In this document: positions 36,189-44,888 of the stretch, piece by piece
Layout: each line of letters starts with the position of its first letter
Numbering within the stretch: position 1 is the first letter of the stretch
Assembly: GCA_030748455.1 (NCBI GenBank)
Contig: JASMLY010000080.1
Span: forward strand, 1 to 64,000
Origin: Phycisphaerales bacterium
GTDB lineage: Bacteria; Planctomycetota; Phycisphaerae; Phycisphaerales; SM1A02
Direction: 5' to 3'
Length of the DNA: 64,000 bases
Notes under the pieces: generated by a model
What the model saw: only the letters and a program-made list of their open reading frames with translations
The model's database searches: none
What the model was told of the DNA's origin: nothing
Made by a program: the position numbers and the translations under genes

Positions 36189-37337
36189 TCAACGCTGTGT
36201 GATATCGATGTATTCTTGTTTGTGGGGACCGATGTAGTCACAGCGTGGACGAATCAAACGATTGTCTTGTAAGTACTCGAGACAATGTGCAGTCCAACCA
36301 GAGACTCTACTCATTGCAAACAAAGGCGTAAAGAGATCTAAATCGATACCTAGCGAGAAGTACGTCGTTGCTGAATAGAAATCTACATTTGGGTAGATTC
36401 CTTTGGAACCAACTTCACGATCCATAACTTCTTCGATCTTCTTGCTCATCTCAAACAGATCAGTGTTACCTGTATCTTGCGCAATACCCTGAGCAAATGT
36501 TTTGAGATATGTCGCTCGTGGATCAACGGATTTATAGACACGATGACCAAAACCCATCACCTTGTCTCTTCGTGAAAGTTTATCTAAAACAAAAGATTCG
36601 GCGTTCTCAATGCCATCAATCTCTTGAAGCATCACCATCACCCCTTGGTTCGCACCACCATGGAGTGGCCCCTTGAGTGTTCCGATTGCAGTTGTAACAG
36701 CGGAGTACATGTCACTTAATGTTGAGATCGTCACGAGAGAAGCAAAGGTTGAGGCGTTGAACCCATGGTCAGCATGCAGAATGAGACAAATGTCCATCGC
36801 ACGAGCCATTCGATCAGTTGGCTTTTCACCCGTGAGCATATAGAGAAAACTCTCAGCAATTGAAGCTGCATTGTCCGGACGTACGAGATCTAAGCCCTTT
36901 CGATGCCGATCAAATCCAGCGATCAACGCGGGCATCTTGGCGAGCATCGCGAGAGATTTACGCTCGTTTGCTTCATCAGATGGGTCATCTGCATTGGGAT
37001 CTTCAAGTGAAAGTGCAGAAGTGAGCGTGCGAAGTGCATGCATTGGACTTGCATCACGAGGAAGTGAGACGATCATATCCCACATCGAATCAGACAAATC
37101 ATAATTGCTCTGTAACCGTGCAGTAAAATCAGCGAGCTCACTGTGGCTTGGCAATCGTCGATTCCAGAGGAGGAAGGTCGTTTCTTCGAACGTGCTGTTG
37201 CGGGCGAGGTCGTCTATGTCATACCCAACATATTCAAGAACACCCTTTTCACCATCGATAAATGACAAGGATGACCTTGCGACAACGGTTGAGACGAGAC
37301 CAATATCAGTTTGCATATCTTGCATGACAGCACTCAT
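36189..37337 (-). CDS. gltA: Citrate synthase
   Basis: Condenses oxaloacetate and acetyl-CoA. The 382-residue type resembles CitZ/PrpC more than the long E. coli GltA. Active-site residues are in HADHGFNASTF (His), GPLHGGANQGVM (His), GFGHRVYKSVDPRA (Arg/His) and PNVDFYSA (Asp). The start is ATG 37337 with aaggag nine bases upstream. 2-methylcitrate synthase cannot be excluded from sequence alone, but no prp genes are nearby. Convergent with the FG-GAP gene; no clear terminator in the 90-bp gap. Confidence 0.95.
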   Translation of the reverse strand: MSAVMQDMQTDIGLVSTVVARSSLSFIDGEKGVLEYVGYDIDDLARNSTFEETTFLLWNRRLPSHSELADFTARLQSNYDLSDSMWDMIVSLPRDASPMHALRTLTSALSLEDPNADDPSDEANERKSLAMLAKMPALIAGFDRHRKGLDLVRPDNAASIAESFLYMLTGEKPTDRMARAMDICLILHADHGFNASTFASLVTISTLSDMYSAVTTAIGTLKGPLHGGANQGVMVMLQEIDGIENAESFVLDKLSRRDKVMGFGHRVYKSVDPRATYLKTFAQGIAQDTGNTDLFEMSKKIEEVMDREVGSKGIYPNVDFYSATTYFSLGIDLDLFTPLFAMSRVSGWTAHCLEYLQDNRLIRPRCDYIGPHKQEYIDITQR

Positions 37338-37452
37338 GTAAAAAACTCCTTCGTTGTGGCAACACGCCCTCTGAAAGACCAACGGAGGTCTACGTGTTGT
37401 GAACACCATATTCTACCAAAACTTCACTCGAATCCAACCCTACAATACAAAA

Positions 37453-38607
37453 ATGCTGCTCCCAATTGGTACCGATGTACGCCTCAAAAAAGACCCAACA
37501 GTGACGTATTTGCTCATTGGACTCAATATGCTCTTATTTGCCCTCTACTGGGCTGTTCAACGTGCAACTGGAGACAATGGCTCAGGGGAGATGCTCATGT
37601 ATGTAAAACAACTCTTTGAGGATGGGGAGCTTTCACGTGGGCAGTTTCATGTATTGAACCTATGTACCTATCAGTTTATTCATGCAGGTTGGTTGCATGT
37701 GATCGGGAACATGATCTTCCTACTCCCATTTGGAAAAGTCGTTGAAGATCGCCTCGGGCATGTTGGCTTTCTTGCACTCTATCTAGGGTGTGGAATGGTC
37801 GGGGGGATTCTGCATGTGCTGTTTTACTCCAATCCAGTCATTGGAGCGAGTGGATCAGTTTGTGGGATTACAGCCGCTTTCGCGACAATTGCTCCAAAAG
37901 CAAGAATCAGAATCTTGTTTGTGTTCTTCATCATCACGATGATCGAAGTCCCAGGGCTGCTTCTCGTGCTATTCCAGATCGCCTTTGATAGCCTCAACTT
38001 GTTCGGATCAATTGCTGGTGCCGATGGGGGAAGAACGGCATGGGTTGTGCATCTTGGAGGATATGCAACAGGTATGGGCATCGTGCTCTTACTGTTTTGC
38101 ACGAAACTCCTTCCACGCGGGGAGTTTGACCTTTGTTCACTGATCACGCAAGCGAAACGAAGAAGAACATTTCGCTCTACACTCAAACAACCCAATTCCA
38201 AAAAGGAAAAGGAAAAAGATACACGATCACCGAGTGACCGAGCGCAAGCTAGAATTACTCGGCTTTTACAAGAGGGTCAACACGATCACGCGATGGAAGC
38301 ATATCGAAATGTGTTGCAAACGACACCAGCATTTCGACTTGCCCCACAATGTAGAATTGAAGTAGCAAATTCACTTGTTCAGGGTGGGCATGTAAAAGAA
38401 GCAGCAGCGTTGTATGAATCATATCTTTCACAAACACCAACACCTGAGGATGCGCCAACAGTTGCACTCTTCCTTGCTGCAAAATACATTCGCACTTTGG
38501 GAAACTCAAAAAGAAGCGTCGAACTTCTTGAATTGTATGCACCCAAATTTACAGATGAACATAGTACACTTGCAGAGCAACTCAAACGTGAAGCCCGTAC
38601 TGTATGA
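37453..38607 (+). CDS. Rhomboid-family intramembrane protease with C-terminal TPR-like region
   Basis: Six predicted membrane helices (residues about 18-235). The catalytic Ser lies in GASGSVCGI and the His in WVVHLGGYATG; the N-terminal loop contains HAGWLHVIGNMIFL (HxxxxHxxxN motif). A basic linker (about 250-275) leads to a TPR-like helical tail (about 275-380), possibly for substrate recruitment. The start is ATG 37453; a GTG at 37399 would add 18 residues. It overlaps the trpF start by 4 bp, so the two are coupled. Confidence 0.9.
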   Translation: MLLPIGTDVRLKKDPTVTYLLIGLNMLLFALYWAVQRATGDNGSGEMLMYVKQLFEDGELSRGQFHVLNLCTYQFIHAGWLHVIGNMIFLLPFGKVVEDRLGHVGFLALYLGCGMVGGILHVLFYSNPVIGASGSVCGITAAFATIAPKARIRILFVFFIITMIEVPGLLLVLFQIAFDSLNLFGSIAGADGGRTAWVVHLGGYATGMGIVLLLFCTKLLPRGEFDLCSLITQAKRRRTFRSTLKQPNSKKEKEKDTRSPSDRAQARITRLLQEGQHDHAMEAYRNVLQTTPAFRLAPQCRIEVANSLVQGGHVKEAAALYESYLSQTPTPEDAPTVALFLAAKYIRTLGNSKRSVELLELYAPKFTDEHSTLAEQLKREARTV

Positions 38608-39233
38608 CGTACTCTTTTCTAAACACTTCTACTCCCTCAGTCAAAATCTGTGGTCTTACTACAGAAGAAAGTGTTGATGTCTCTGTCGGAGCAGGTGCAG
38701 ATGCGATCGGGTTTGTGTTCGTACAGAGTTCACCACGTGTGATTCGTCGCGCACTCGCCAATAGACTGCTCACGCAATTGCCCGGAGATGTACTTCCCAT
38801 CGCTGTTCTGCAAGATTACGGTGACCTCAACGACTTCTCTGACTGGCCAGGTTGGCTCCAGTTATGTGGGAATGAGGACAAGGACTGTATCGAATCATCA
38901 CCCCGACCAGTCATTAAAGCAGTGCAATGGACTCAAGGTGTTGTAGCGACTTGGGGTGCGTGTACGCTGATGGAAGCAATTCTCGTAGATGGTTCAACAG
39001 GGGGATTAGGTACGATGGCGCCAATCGAGGAACTCACCACTGCAATGTCGGCGTTTTCAACTCCAGTCATTGTCGCTGGAGGACTCCATGCAGGAAATGT
39101 GCAGGAAGTGATTCGTGCAACGCAGCCAAACGCAGTAGACGTAAGCAGCGGAGTGGAATCTTCAAGAGGTGTGAAAGACCCAGAACTCATCTGCTCATTT
39201 ATCGAAGCTGTAAAAGAAACGTCACTCCAATGA
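38604..39233 (+). CDS. trpF: Phosphoribosylanthranilate isomerase
   Basis: Third dedicated step of tryptophan synthesis. The 209-residue beta/alpha barrel has the catalytic Cys in VKICGLTTEE, GADAIGFVFVQSSPRVI, and catalytic Asp in the VDVSSGVESSRGVKDPE end. The start overlaps the rhomboid stop by 4 bp (ATGA). Its stop overlaps that of the convergent moaC gene by 12 bp. No other trp genes adjoin it; a trpG/pabA-type glutaminase is at 41949. Confidence 0.96.
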   Translation: MTYSFLNTSTPSVKICGLTTEESVDVSVGAGADAIGFVFVQSSPRVIRRALANRLLTQLPGDVLPIAVLQDYGDLNDFSDWPGWLQLCGNEDKDCIESSPRPVIKAVQWTQGVVATWGACTLMEAILVDGSTGGLGTMAPIEELTTAMSAFSTPVIVAGGLHAGNVQEVIRATQPNAVDVSSGVESSRGVKDPELICSFIEAVKETSLQ

Positions 39234-39683
39234 CTCTTTCTTCTTTTCAAGCAAGCGGATCTCAGTCACAAGTAGATCCGTGTCGATCGCTTTGGACATA
39301 TCCCAAAGAGTCAATGCAGCTGCAGAAACTGCAGCGAGTGCTTCCATTTCTATCCCTGTCTTCGCTGTGATCACCGTTGTTGCAGTAATAAGAATTTTCT
39401 CTGGGGCGATCTGCTCGAAAGATACAGACACGCATTCAAGTGGCAAGGGATGACAGAGTGGGATCATTGAGCCGCAGTTTTTCGCTGCTTGAATCCCAGC
39501 AAGGCGAGCAACAGCAAGCGCTTCCCCTTTCGGTACATTCCCTTGCATAATCGCCTCGATCGTTGTGTTCTTCGCCACAAAACAGGCGGAGGCTGTTGCA
39601 GTTCGGCGTACTACATTTTTGGAAGAGACATCAACCATTGAAGCTCTACCTTGTTCGTCAAGATGGGTCAGTTTGTCATTCAT
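39222..39683 (-). CDS. moaC: Cyclic pyranopterin monophosphate synthase
   Basis: Second step of molybdenum cofactor synthesis. The 153-residue protein has the family signatures GSMIPLCHPLPL and GIEMEALAAVSAAALTLWDMSKAID. The start is ATG 39683 with gagg seven bases upstream and an 8-bp overlap with the amidohydrolase stop. The frame continues upstream but lacks a good start. No other moa or moe gene is in the window. Confidence 0.96.
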   Translation of the reverse strand: MNDKLTHLDEQGRASMVDVSSKNVVRRTATASACFVAKNTTIEAIMQGNVPKGEALAVARLAGIQAAKNCGSMIPLCHPLPLECVSVSFEQIAPEKILITATTVITAKTGIEMEALAAVSAAALTLWDMSKAIDTDLLVTEIRLLEKKKESLE

Positions 39684-41160
39684 TTGCAACCTCGTTTTTG
39701 TATTGTATCTCACCGCCTACAATCGTCATGGCAATTTCGGGCATGTTTCTTGTCCAATCATTTGTCAGCGGGTTTTGCGTGAGCACTGTTGCATCGGCGT
39801 AACAGCCGAGATCCAACCTCCCTGCTTGTGGCTCAGATAGGGAAAGAGCTGCAGCACTTGTTGAAGCAATCAACGCCTCTTTCGCAGTTACCCCAGCACC
39901 GATTGCTGCTTGCATTGCTGCAAGAGGTGTATGAGGCGCGATCGGCCAATCAGAGCCAAAGCTCAAATGTGCTCCACGATCGAGCATGGTTCTCCAAGCA
40001 TGAACTCTTTCTGCTCTCTCAATCCCAACCGCCGTTTGAGCAATTCGAGCATCACCAGCGAGGTGTAGCGGCTGCACGCCGAACCATCGCCCAGAGAGCT
40101 TGTGGAGGTCTCTTGGGTCGATAAACTGCGCGTGTTCAATTCTAGGAACGCACGCCCCTGTACCGTGTGCAGAAGAATCCAATGCAAGTCCTACTGCTTC
40201 ATCTCCAATTGCATGGATCACAGGCGAGAAGCCTGCTTCGACAACCCGAGTTACCCACAGATCTAATTCTTTAGAAGCAGCAAGCCCAACGAATGTTCCA
40301 GAGGAAGAGACATCACGATAGGGCGCGTACATTTTTGCAGTTCTTGAACCCAATGTACCATCTGCAAATGTTTTAAAGCCTGTGATCTTCAAGTTGTCGT
40401 CTTGGGAGATCGATGAAACCCTTTTAAGGGTGGAAGTCGTCGGTGACCCAATGACCATTGCGCGAATTCGTACATGCAATTGGGTACGTGCAGGTGAGAG
40501 GATTGCTTCTATGTCTTGCAACTCTTCCATTGTTCCAACGAGTGTGACACCAGCAGCATGCAGGTCATCCACTGTCGCACTGAGCCGTGTTCTTGTTTGC
40601 GCGGGTGAAAGTTCGGGCATTTTTTTACAAACATGCTCCCAGAGGGCAGTTTCTTTGATGATGCCTGATCTGCACGCTTCTCCACCTGTCAATTGTGATA
40701 ACTGATCTAAATCAAACAGTTCTAGAACTGCATCGTTCACAAGGGCGCAGTGATAATCTGAACGCCAACAGAGCGTTGGTGTAGATCCAGCAGGATCCAA
40801 CCAACTCTTCTGTGGAAATTCTTTGAGAGTCTGCTCATTCCACCCCGAACATACGAGCCATTGCTCCGCCCCACAGGTTTTCTTGCCCTCTTGTACAGAT
40901 TCTAGAAACTCTTCTTTAGAGGAACACTTTGCAAGTTGCACATCACCAGCGCCCCTACTGCCAAGTACGAGGTGTAGGTGAGAATCTATGAGCCCTGGGA
41001 TGAGCGTGCAGCCATGCAAATGCACCCCAATAGAACCAGGAGGTTGGGGTTGGTTGATTCCACTGACAAGCCCATTTGTAAAGGTAATCGAACTCGCAGA
41101 CTGTTCGCACGTAGGATCAGTAAGAATCAAACCTGAATGTAAATGTATGGTTCTACTCAT
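39676..41160 (-). CDS. Amidohydrolase family protein (YtcJ-like)
   Basis: Metal-dependent hydrolase of the amidohydrolase-3/YtcJ group, 494 residues. The metal ligands are in GLIDSHLHLV near residue 62, the VIHAIGDEAV and HAQFIDPRDL histidines, and the SFGSDWPIAPHTPL aspartate. The C-terminal SLSEPQAGRLDLGCYADATVL beta domain is typical. The substrate is unknown; the group includes enzymes acting on exocyclic amides. It overlaps moaC by 8 bp. Confidence 0.92.
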   Translation of the reverse strand: MSRTIHLHSGLILTDPTCEQSASSITFTNGLVSGINQPQPPGSIGVHLHGCTLIPGLIDSHLHLVLGSRGAGDVQLAKCSSKEEFLESVQEGKKTCGAEQWLVCSGWNEQTLKEFPQKSWLDPAGSTPTLCWRSDYHCALVNDAVLELFDLDQLSQLTGGEACRSGIIKETALWEHVCKKMPELSPAQTRTRLSATVDDLHAAGVTLVGTMEELQDIEAILSPARTQLHVRIRAMVIGSPTTSTLKRVSSISQDDNLKITGFKTFADGTLGSRTAKMYAPYRDVSSSGTFVGLAASKELDLWVTRVVEAGFSPVIHAIGDEAVGLALDSSAHGTGACVPRIEHAQFIDPRDLHKLSGRWFGVQPLHLAGDARIAQTAVGIERAERVHAWRTMLDRGAHLSFGSDWPIAPHTPLAAMQAAIGAGVTAKEALIASTSAAALSLSEPQAGRLDLGCYADATVLTQNPLTNDWTRNMPEIAMTIVGGEIQYKNEVANE

Positions 41161-41211
41161 GTTGACCCGATCAAGGTGCCGAAATTGACTGAAGGAATAT
41201 CTTCAGGGAAA

Positions 41212-41928
41212 ATGCTCTACCCCGCAATGGTACACCAAAAGATTTTATTTTTATTTTTGGCCTTCCCGCTCACGATCGTGAGCTGCGAACAGAAAGAGCC
41301 TTCACTCCCACCTCAGTCTGAAGATGTAGTTCAAGATGATCAAGACCCAGTCCAACAGGGCGCTTCGTTTCTAGATCAACAGAGAGAAAAAACTGATTAC
41401 GAAGCAAAGTTCAAACCCAAGCAAGAAGTAGATCCTGCATGGATCCACTTCAGTGATTTTCGCACACCTCGCCCTCAAACGTGGGAGTGGCTTCCCCCCC
41501 TAAGTACTATGCGATTGGCAAATTACACGATACAGGGCACCACGCCAAACGAAGACGCAGAAGTAACAATTCTACAATTCGCAGAAGGTGAAGGCGCAGA
41601 TCTAGAGGTGCATGTAGAACGATGGAAATCAAGTTTTCGATCAACGGGAGGTGGACCAGTTCGTCCAATTATTGCAACACGGACAATTGCAGGATTTCCC
41701 TCGACAATCGTGGAGATTACCGGCGAATATATGGGGATTGGAGCGTCATGGCACCGAGCCAACTACACGATGCTGATTGCCTTCATCACGTACGACAAGG
41801 GGAACATTATGATTCGACTCCTTGGACCAAACGAGACAATCGAACTAGAACGTCGCACTTGGGAACAGGTGCTCGATGGAGTGCTCCACGAAGAATCCCT
41901 TCCTAAAGATACGCCCGAAAATCAGTAG
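41212..41928 (+). CDS. Lipoprotein, unknown function
   Basis: The signal ends in LTIVSC, a good lipobox (residue 25 with start 41212). An acidic Gln/Glu/Asp linker (about 26-75) leads to a beta-rich domain: ILQFAEGEGADLEVHVERWKSSF, IAGFPSTIVEITGEY, MLIAFITYDKGNIMIRLLGP, then an ERRTWEQVLDGV helix. The pattern resembles small Gram-negative lipoproteins tested for chaperone or binding roles, but I cannot assign a family. The start is ATG 41212 (aggga two bases upstream) or 41227. The next gene is convergent. Confidence 0.75.
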   Translation: MLYPAMVHQKILFLFLAFPLTIVSCEQKEPSLPPQSEDVVQDDQDPVQQGASFLDQQREKTDYEAKFKPKQEVDPAWIHFSDFRTPRPQTWEWLPPLSTMRLANYTIQGTTPNEDAEVTILQFAEGEGADLEVHVERWKSSFRSTGGGPVRPIIATRTIAGFPSTIVEITGEYMGIGASWHRANYTMLIAFITYDKGNIMIRLLGPNETIELERRTWEQVLDGVLHEESLPKDTPENQ

Positions 41929-41948
41929 CACGTACCCTCGACCCAAAG

Positions 41949-42548
41949 TTACTTGGGAGAGGATGATGCTAAAAAATTAGCAAGCAATCGCGGACCCTCA
42001 TCTGTAAGAAAACTTTCTGGATGAAACTGGACTCCTTCCAAGGGTGCTCCATCACCCCGCCACCGGATTCCCATGCAGACACCGTCCTCTGTCCACGCAC
42101 TCAATGTAAAGGCATCTGTCAGTGTCTCGGGTTCAATGACGAGTGAGTGATATCTCGTAGCCAGAAATGGGCTGGGAAGCCCTTCAAAATATCCAGCGCC
42201 ATCGTGAAAGACTTCCGATGTCTTCCCATGCAGAGGTTCGTTATATGTCGAAACGGTCATTCCATGGACATCAGCGATTGCTTGATGTCCTAAGCAAACA
42301 CCAAGAATCGGGATACGCCCACGAAAGAATTCTACGAGTTCACGGCAAATTCCGCTTTCATGAGGTGTGCAAGGTCCGGGTGAAAGTAACAGATGTGTTG
42401 GAGTAAGTGCAGCGACCTCAGGAACAGTAAGTTCATCATTTCGAACAACCCGCATTTGAGGGATCTCGCCTCGTTCCAACCCTAGCTCACCGATGCGTTG
42501 CACAAGGTTGTACGTAAACGAATCGTAATTATCAATAATTACTAGCAT
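41949..42548 (-). CDS. trpG: Anthranilate/aminodeoxychorismate synthase glutamine amidotransferase
   Basis: Class I glutamine amidotransferase of the TrpG/PabA group, 199 residues. MLVIIDNYDSFTYNLVQ start, oxyanion LSPGPCTP, nucleophile Cys in GVCLGHQAI and catalytic His-Glu in GVQFHPESFLT. It feeds ammonia to anthranilate or para-aminobenzoate synthesis; which cannot be settled here (many bacteria use one protein for both). ATG 42548 is chosen because it matches the family start; the DUF1444 gene ends 67 bp upstream. Confidence 0.93.
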   Translation of the reverse strand: MLVIIDNYDSFTYNLVQRIGELGLERGEIPQMRVVRNDELTVPEVAALTPTHLLLSPGPCTPHESGICRELVEFFRGRIPILGVCLGHQAIADVHGMTVSTYNEPLHGKTSEVFHDGAGYFEGLPSPFLATRYHSLVIEPETLTDAFTLSAWTEDGVCMGIRWRGDGAPLEGVQFHPESFLTDEGPRLLANFLASSSPK

Positions 42549-42615
42549 CCGCACAGTATAGAAAAAACCGATCTTACTCGTGTTTCTACAAAGAGAAAGT
42601 ACACTTGTATCAAGA

Positions 42616-43407
42616 TTATGCTGCTCTTGTCCCTGCAACTCCATCTTGAGTTACAAGGAATAAATCCATGCAAATGGGATATGGCAACCGCTTGTAATCT
42701 TGAGCTACCCTTTGTTGTAATTTTTCTACGAGGGGCTCAGGACTACACGAAAATGCCATGAACACATCACGCGCCGGAGCTGCGACGTAAAAATTACCTT
42801 GTAACTCAGGAGCCAATCGACGCCAGAGAGAGGAAAGCAATATTCTCGAAGCGTCGTACCCATCTTGCATATTAAAGATCGCTGCTCGCCCGCCCTCCTG
42901 TGATTCAACGACTTGGATTTTGAGGCTAGGTTGATACGCAGCAAGGTTCTCACGAGCAAAACTATCGAGTTCATCAACCGACACTCCCCATCGCAACATC
43001 TGTTCTACTGTAATGCTTACCGTCATTCGAGGCATATCAATCACATACAAAATGACTGTGTCATTCACAAATGGTTGATAGGCGACCTGTTCCTTATCAA
43101 GTTGTTCAAAAATTGAGATCGGTTGAATCCGAGGCATAATCCGTCCCTTCGCCATGGAAAGTGGCAAGGGCATGTGAGACAACTCATCGCCTTCAAGGAG
43201 GCGATCTAAGAAGTCCTCTACAAGTTCTACGCCTCGTTGCGGCTCACTCTGCACCATTCGGTACAGGTTCTCTAAACCCAAATGACGACCATCAAGATAC
43301 AAATCCATCGCCCCTGCAAGACGAACCTCTCGATCAGGAAAGTGGCGACGTAAAATCCGTACAACTTGTTCACTGAAGGCTTCTGGTTCTCTTGGCATGT
43401 GCGTCAT
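42616..43407 (-). CDS. DUF1444 family protein
   Basis: The 263-residue soluble protein matches the DUF1444/YtpQ pattern: a helical N-terminus (FSEQVVRILRRHFPDREVRL), LYLDGRHLGLENLYRMV, a central domain with ILYVIDMPRMTVSITVEQMLRWGVSVDEL, then DASRILLSSLWRRLA. The function of this family is unknown. It lies on the same strand as trpG, with a 67-bp gap, and is divergent from kdsA across 147 bp that probably carries both promoters. Confidence 0.8.
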   Translation of the reverse strand: MTHMPREPEAFSEQVVRILRRHFPDREVRLAGAMDLYLDGRHLGLENLYRMVQSEPQRGVELVEDFLDRLLEGDELSHMPLPLSMAKGRIMPRIQPISIFEQLDKEQVAYQPFVNDTVILYVIDMPRMTVSITVEQMLRWGVSVDELDSFARENLAAYQPSLKIQVVESQEGGRAAIFNMQDGYDASRILLSSLWRRLAPELQGNFYVAAPARDVFMAFSCSPEPLVEKLQQRVAQDYKRLPYPICMDLFLVTQDGVAGTRAA

Positions 43408-43554
43408 ATCTTAAATTTCCAATCTAGTATTCCCCTCCTTGGAGGTATCGGTTGATTGGACAACGATCTAAACCAAACTACTCTGTAACACAAAAATACA
43501 ATCTTTCTGGTGTACACTATCGGACCTACCTCAACCTTTGGTACGCTATACAGT

Positions 43555-44397
43555 ATGAAAAAGTTCACAGTACACAACAGTATTGAAGTAGGAAATGGAG
43601 CTCCGTTACTACTCATTGCAGGGCCCTGCGTGCTTGAGTCAATAGAGGAGTCCCTTCATATTGCCTCGACTTTGCAAGCAATCTGCGCGAAGGTTGGCGT
43701 GAATTTTGTATTCAAAGGGAGCTTTGATAAAGCCAATCGAACAAGCCTGCACTCAAATCGTGGACCAGGTCTCGAACAAGGCCTTGCAATCCTGCAGTCT
43801 GTGAAAGAACAATTGCACGTTCCTGTAACGACAGATGTTCATGAACCAAATCAAGCAGCGATCGTTGCGAAGACTGCTGATATTCTTCAAATTCCAGCGT
43901 TTCTTTGCAGGCAAACAGATCTACTCGTTGCATGTGCGAAAACAAACAAACCAATCAATGTAAAGAAAGGGCAATTCCTTTCACCGGATGAAATGAAACA
44001 CGTCATCCATAAACTTGAGGAATCACATTGCAATTCCATCATGCTCACAGAACGTGGCTCGTTCTTTGGATACAACCGCTTAGTCAATGACTTTATAGGG
44101 TTGGGGGACTTAATGGAATTAGGCCCGCCAGTCTGTTTTGATGTTACACACTCAACGCAACTCCCAGGAGCAGGAAAGAACGAAACCGCTGGTCGCCCTG
44201 ATCGAGCAATACTCTTAGCCAAAGCAGCAACAGCAGCGGGAGTCCCTGCCCTCTTTTTGGAATGTCACCCAGATCCCGCACAAGCAGCATCAGATGGAAG
44301 CACGATGCAGCGGCTTGATGCAATGGAAGAGATCATCCAAACTTGTGCTTCCATTGCAGCACTCTCAACAACAAACCGCACTACCGTAACACCATGA
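43555..44397 (+). CDS. kdsA: 3-deoxy-8-phosphooctulonate synthase
   Basis: Condenses arabinose 5-phosphate and PEP to Kdo 8-phosphate, the committed Kdo step. The 280-residue barrel contains LLIAGPCVLES, FKGSFDKANRTS, VTTDVHE, PINVKKGQF, LTERGSFFGYNRLVND, CFDVTHSTQLPG and FLECHPDPAQAASDG. Metal-site residues (Cys in AGPC, His, Glu, Asp) are present, so it is probably the metal-dependent type. ATG 43555 is the family-like start. Its stop overlaps mcsA by 4 bp. kdsD and kdsC are about 13 kb away. Confidence 0.97.
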   Translation: MKKFTVHNSIEVGNGAPLLLIAGPCVLESIEESLHIASTLQAICAKVGVNFVFKGSFDKANRTSLHSNRGPGLEQGLAILQSVKEQLHVPVTTDVHEPNQAAIVAKTADILQIPAFLCRQTDLLVACAKTNKPINVKKGQFLSPDEMKHVIHKLEESHCNSIMLTERGSFFGYNRLVNDFIGLGDLMELGPPVCFDVTHSTQLPGAGKNETAGRPDRAILLAKAATAAGVPALFLECHPDPAQAASDGSTMQRLDAMEEIIQTCASIAALSTTNRTTVTP

Positions 44398-44888
44398 CAC
44401 GATGTGATCTTTGCAACAAACCGGCGGTCTATCACGATACACGTATTTACAATGGTGTCACAAAAACCACGAACCTTTGTGAAGAACACGCTCGGGAAGC
44501 TGGTGTAGACATTAGCCCGCATGGCTTTTCTATTTCAATTTCACCAGAAAGCCTTGGCTTCTCGCAAAAGCCAGCGATCCTCGCGTGCCCAGATTGTGGA
44601 CTGACGCTTGCTGACTACAAGGAGAGTTCACTTTTGGGATGCCCTGAGTGCTACAACTCGTTTGGCGAAAAACTTCTCACGCTGATCAGTTCAATGCAAG
44701 AAAACCATACGAAACACGTAGGCCGCGCCCCGCGAAGAGCAAATCCTACTGTCAGTCGACACATTGCGATTCGAAGCCTACTTGCTGATCTAGAAAAGGC
44801 GCTGAACCATGAAGCGTACGAAGAAGCCGCTGCGATCAGGGATACGCTGAAAGAACTGCACAATAAAGGCGAATCGAATGAAAATTGA
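44394..44888 (+). CDS. mcsA: McsA, zinc-binding activator of arginine kinase McsB
   Basis: The 164-residue protein has Cys-pair zinc sites (CDLCNKPA; LACPDCGLTLADYK...LGCPECYNSF) and a C-terminal UVR motif (LLADLEKALNHEAYEEAAAIRDTL). In Bacillus, McsA activates McsB and helps mark damaged proteins for ClpCP. ATG 44394 overlaps the kdsA stop by 4 bp; it overlaps mcsB by 11 bp. The ctsR and clpC genes normally found with it are not in the window. Confidence 0.95.
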   Translation: MTRCDLCNKPAVYHDTRIYNGVTKTTNLCEEHAREAGVDISPHGFSISISPESLGFSQKPAILACPDCGLTLADYKESSLLGCPECYNSFGEKLLTLISSMQENHTKHVGRAPRRANPTVSRHIAIRSLLADLEKALNHEAYEEAAAIRDTLKELHNKGESNEN

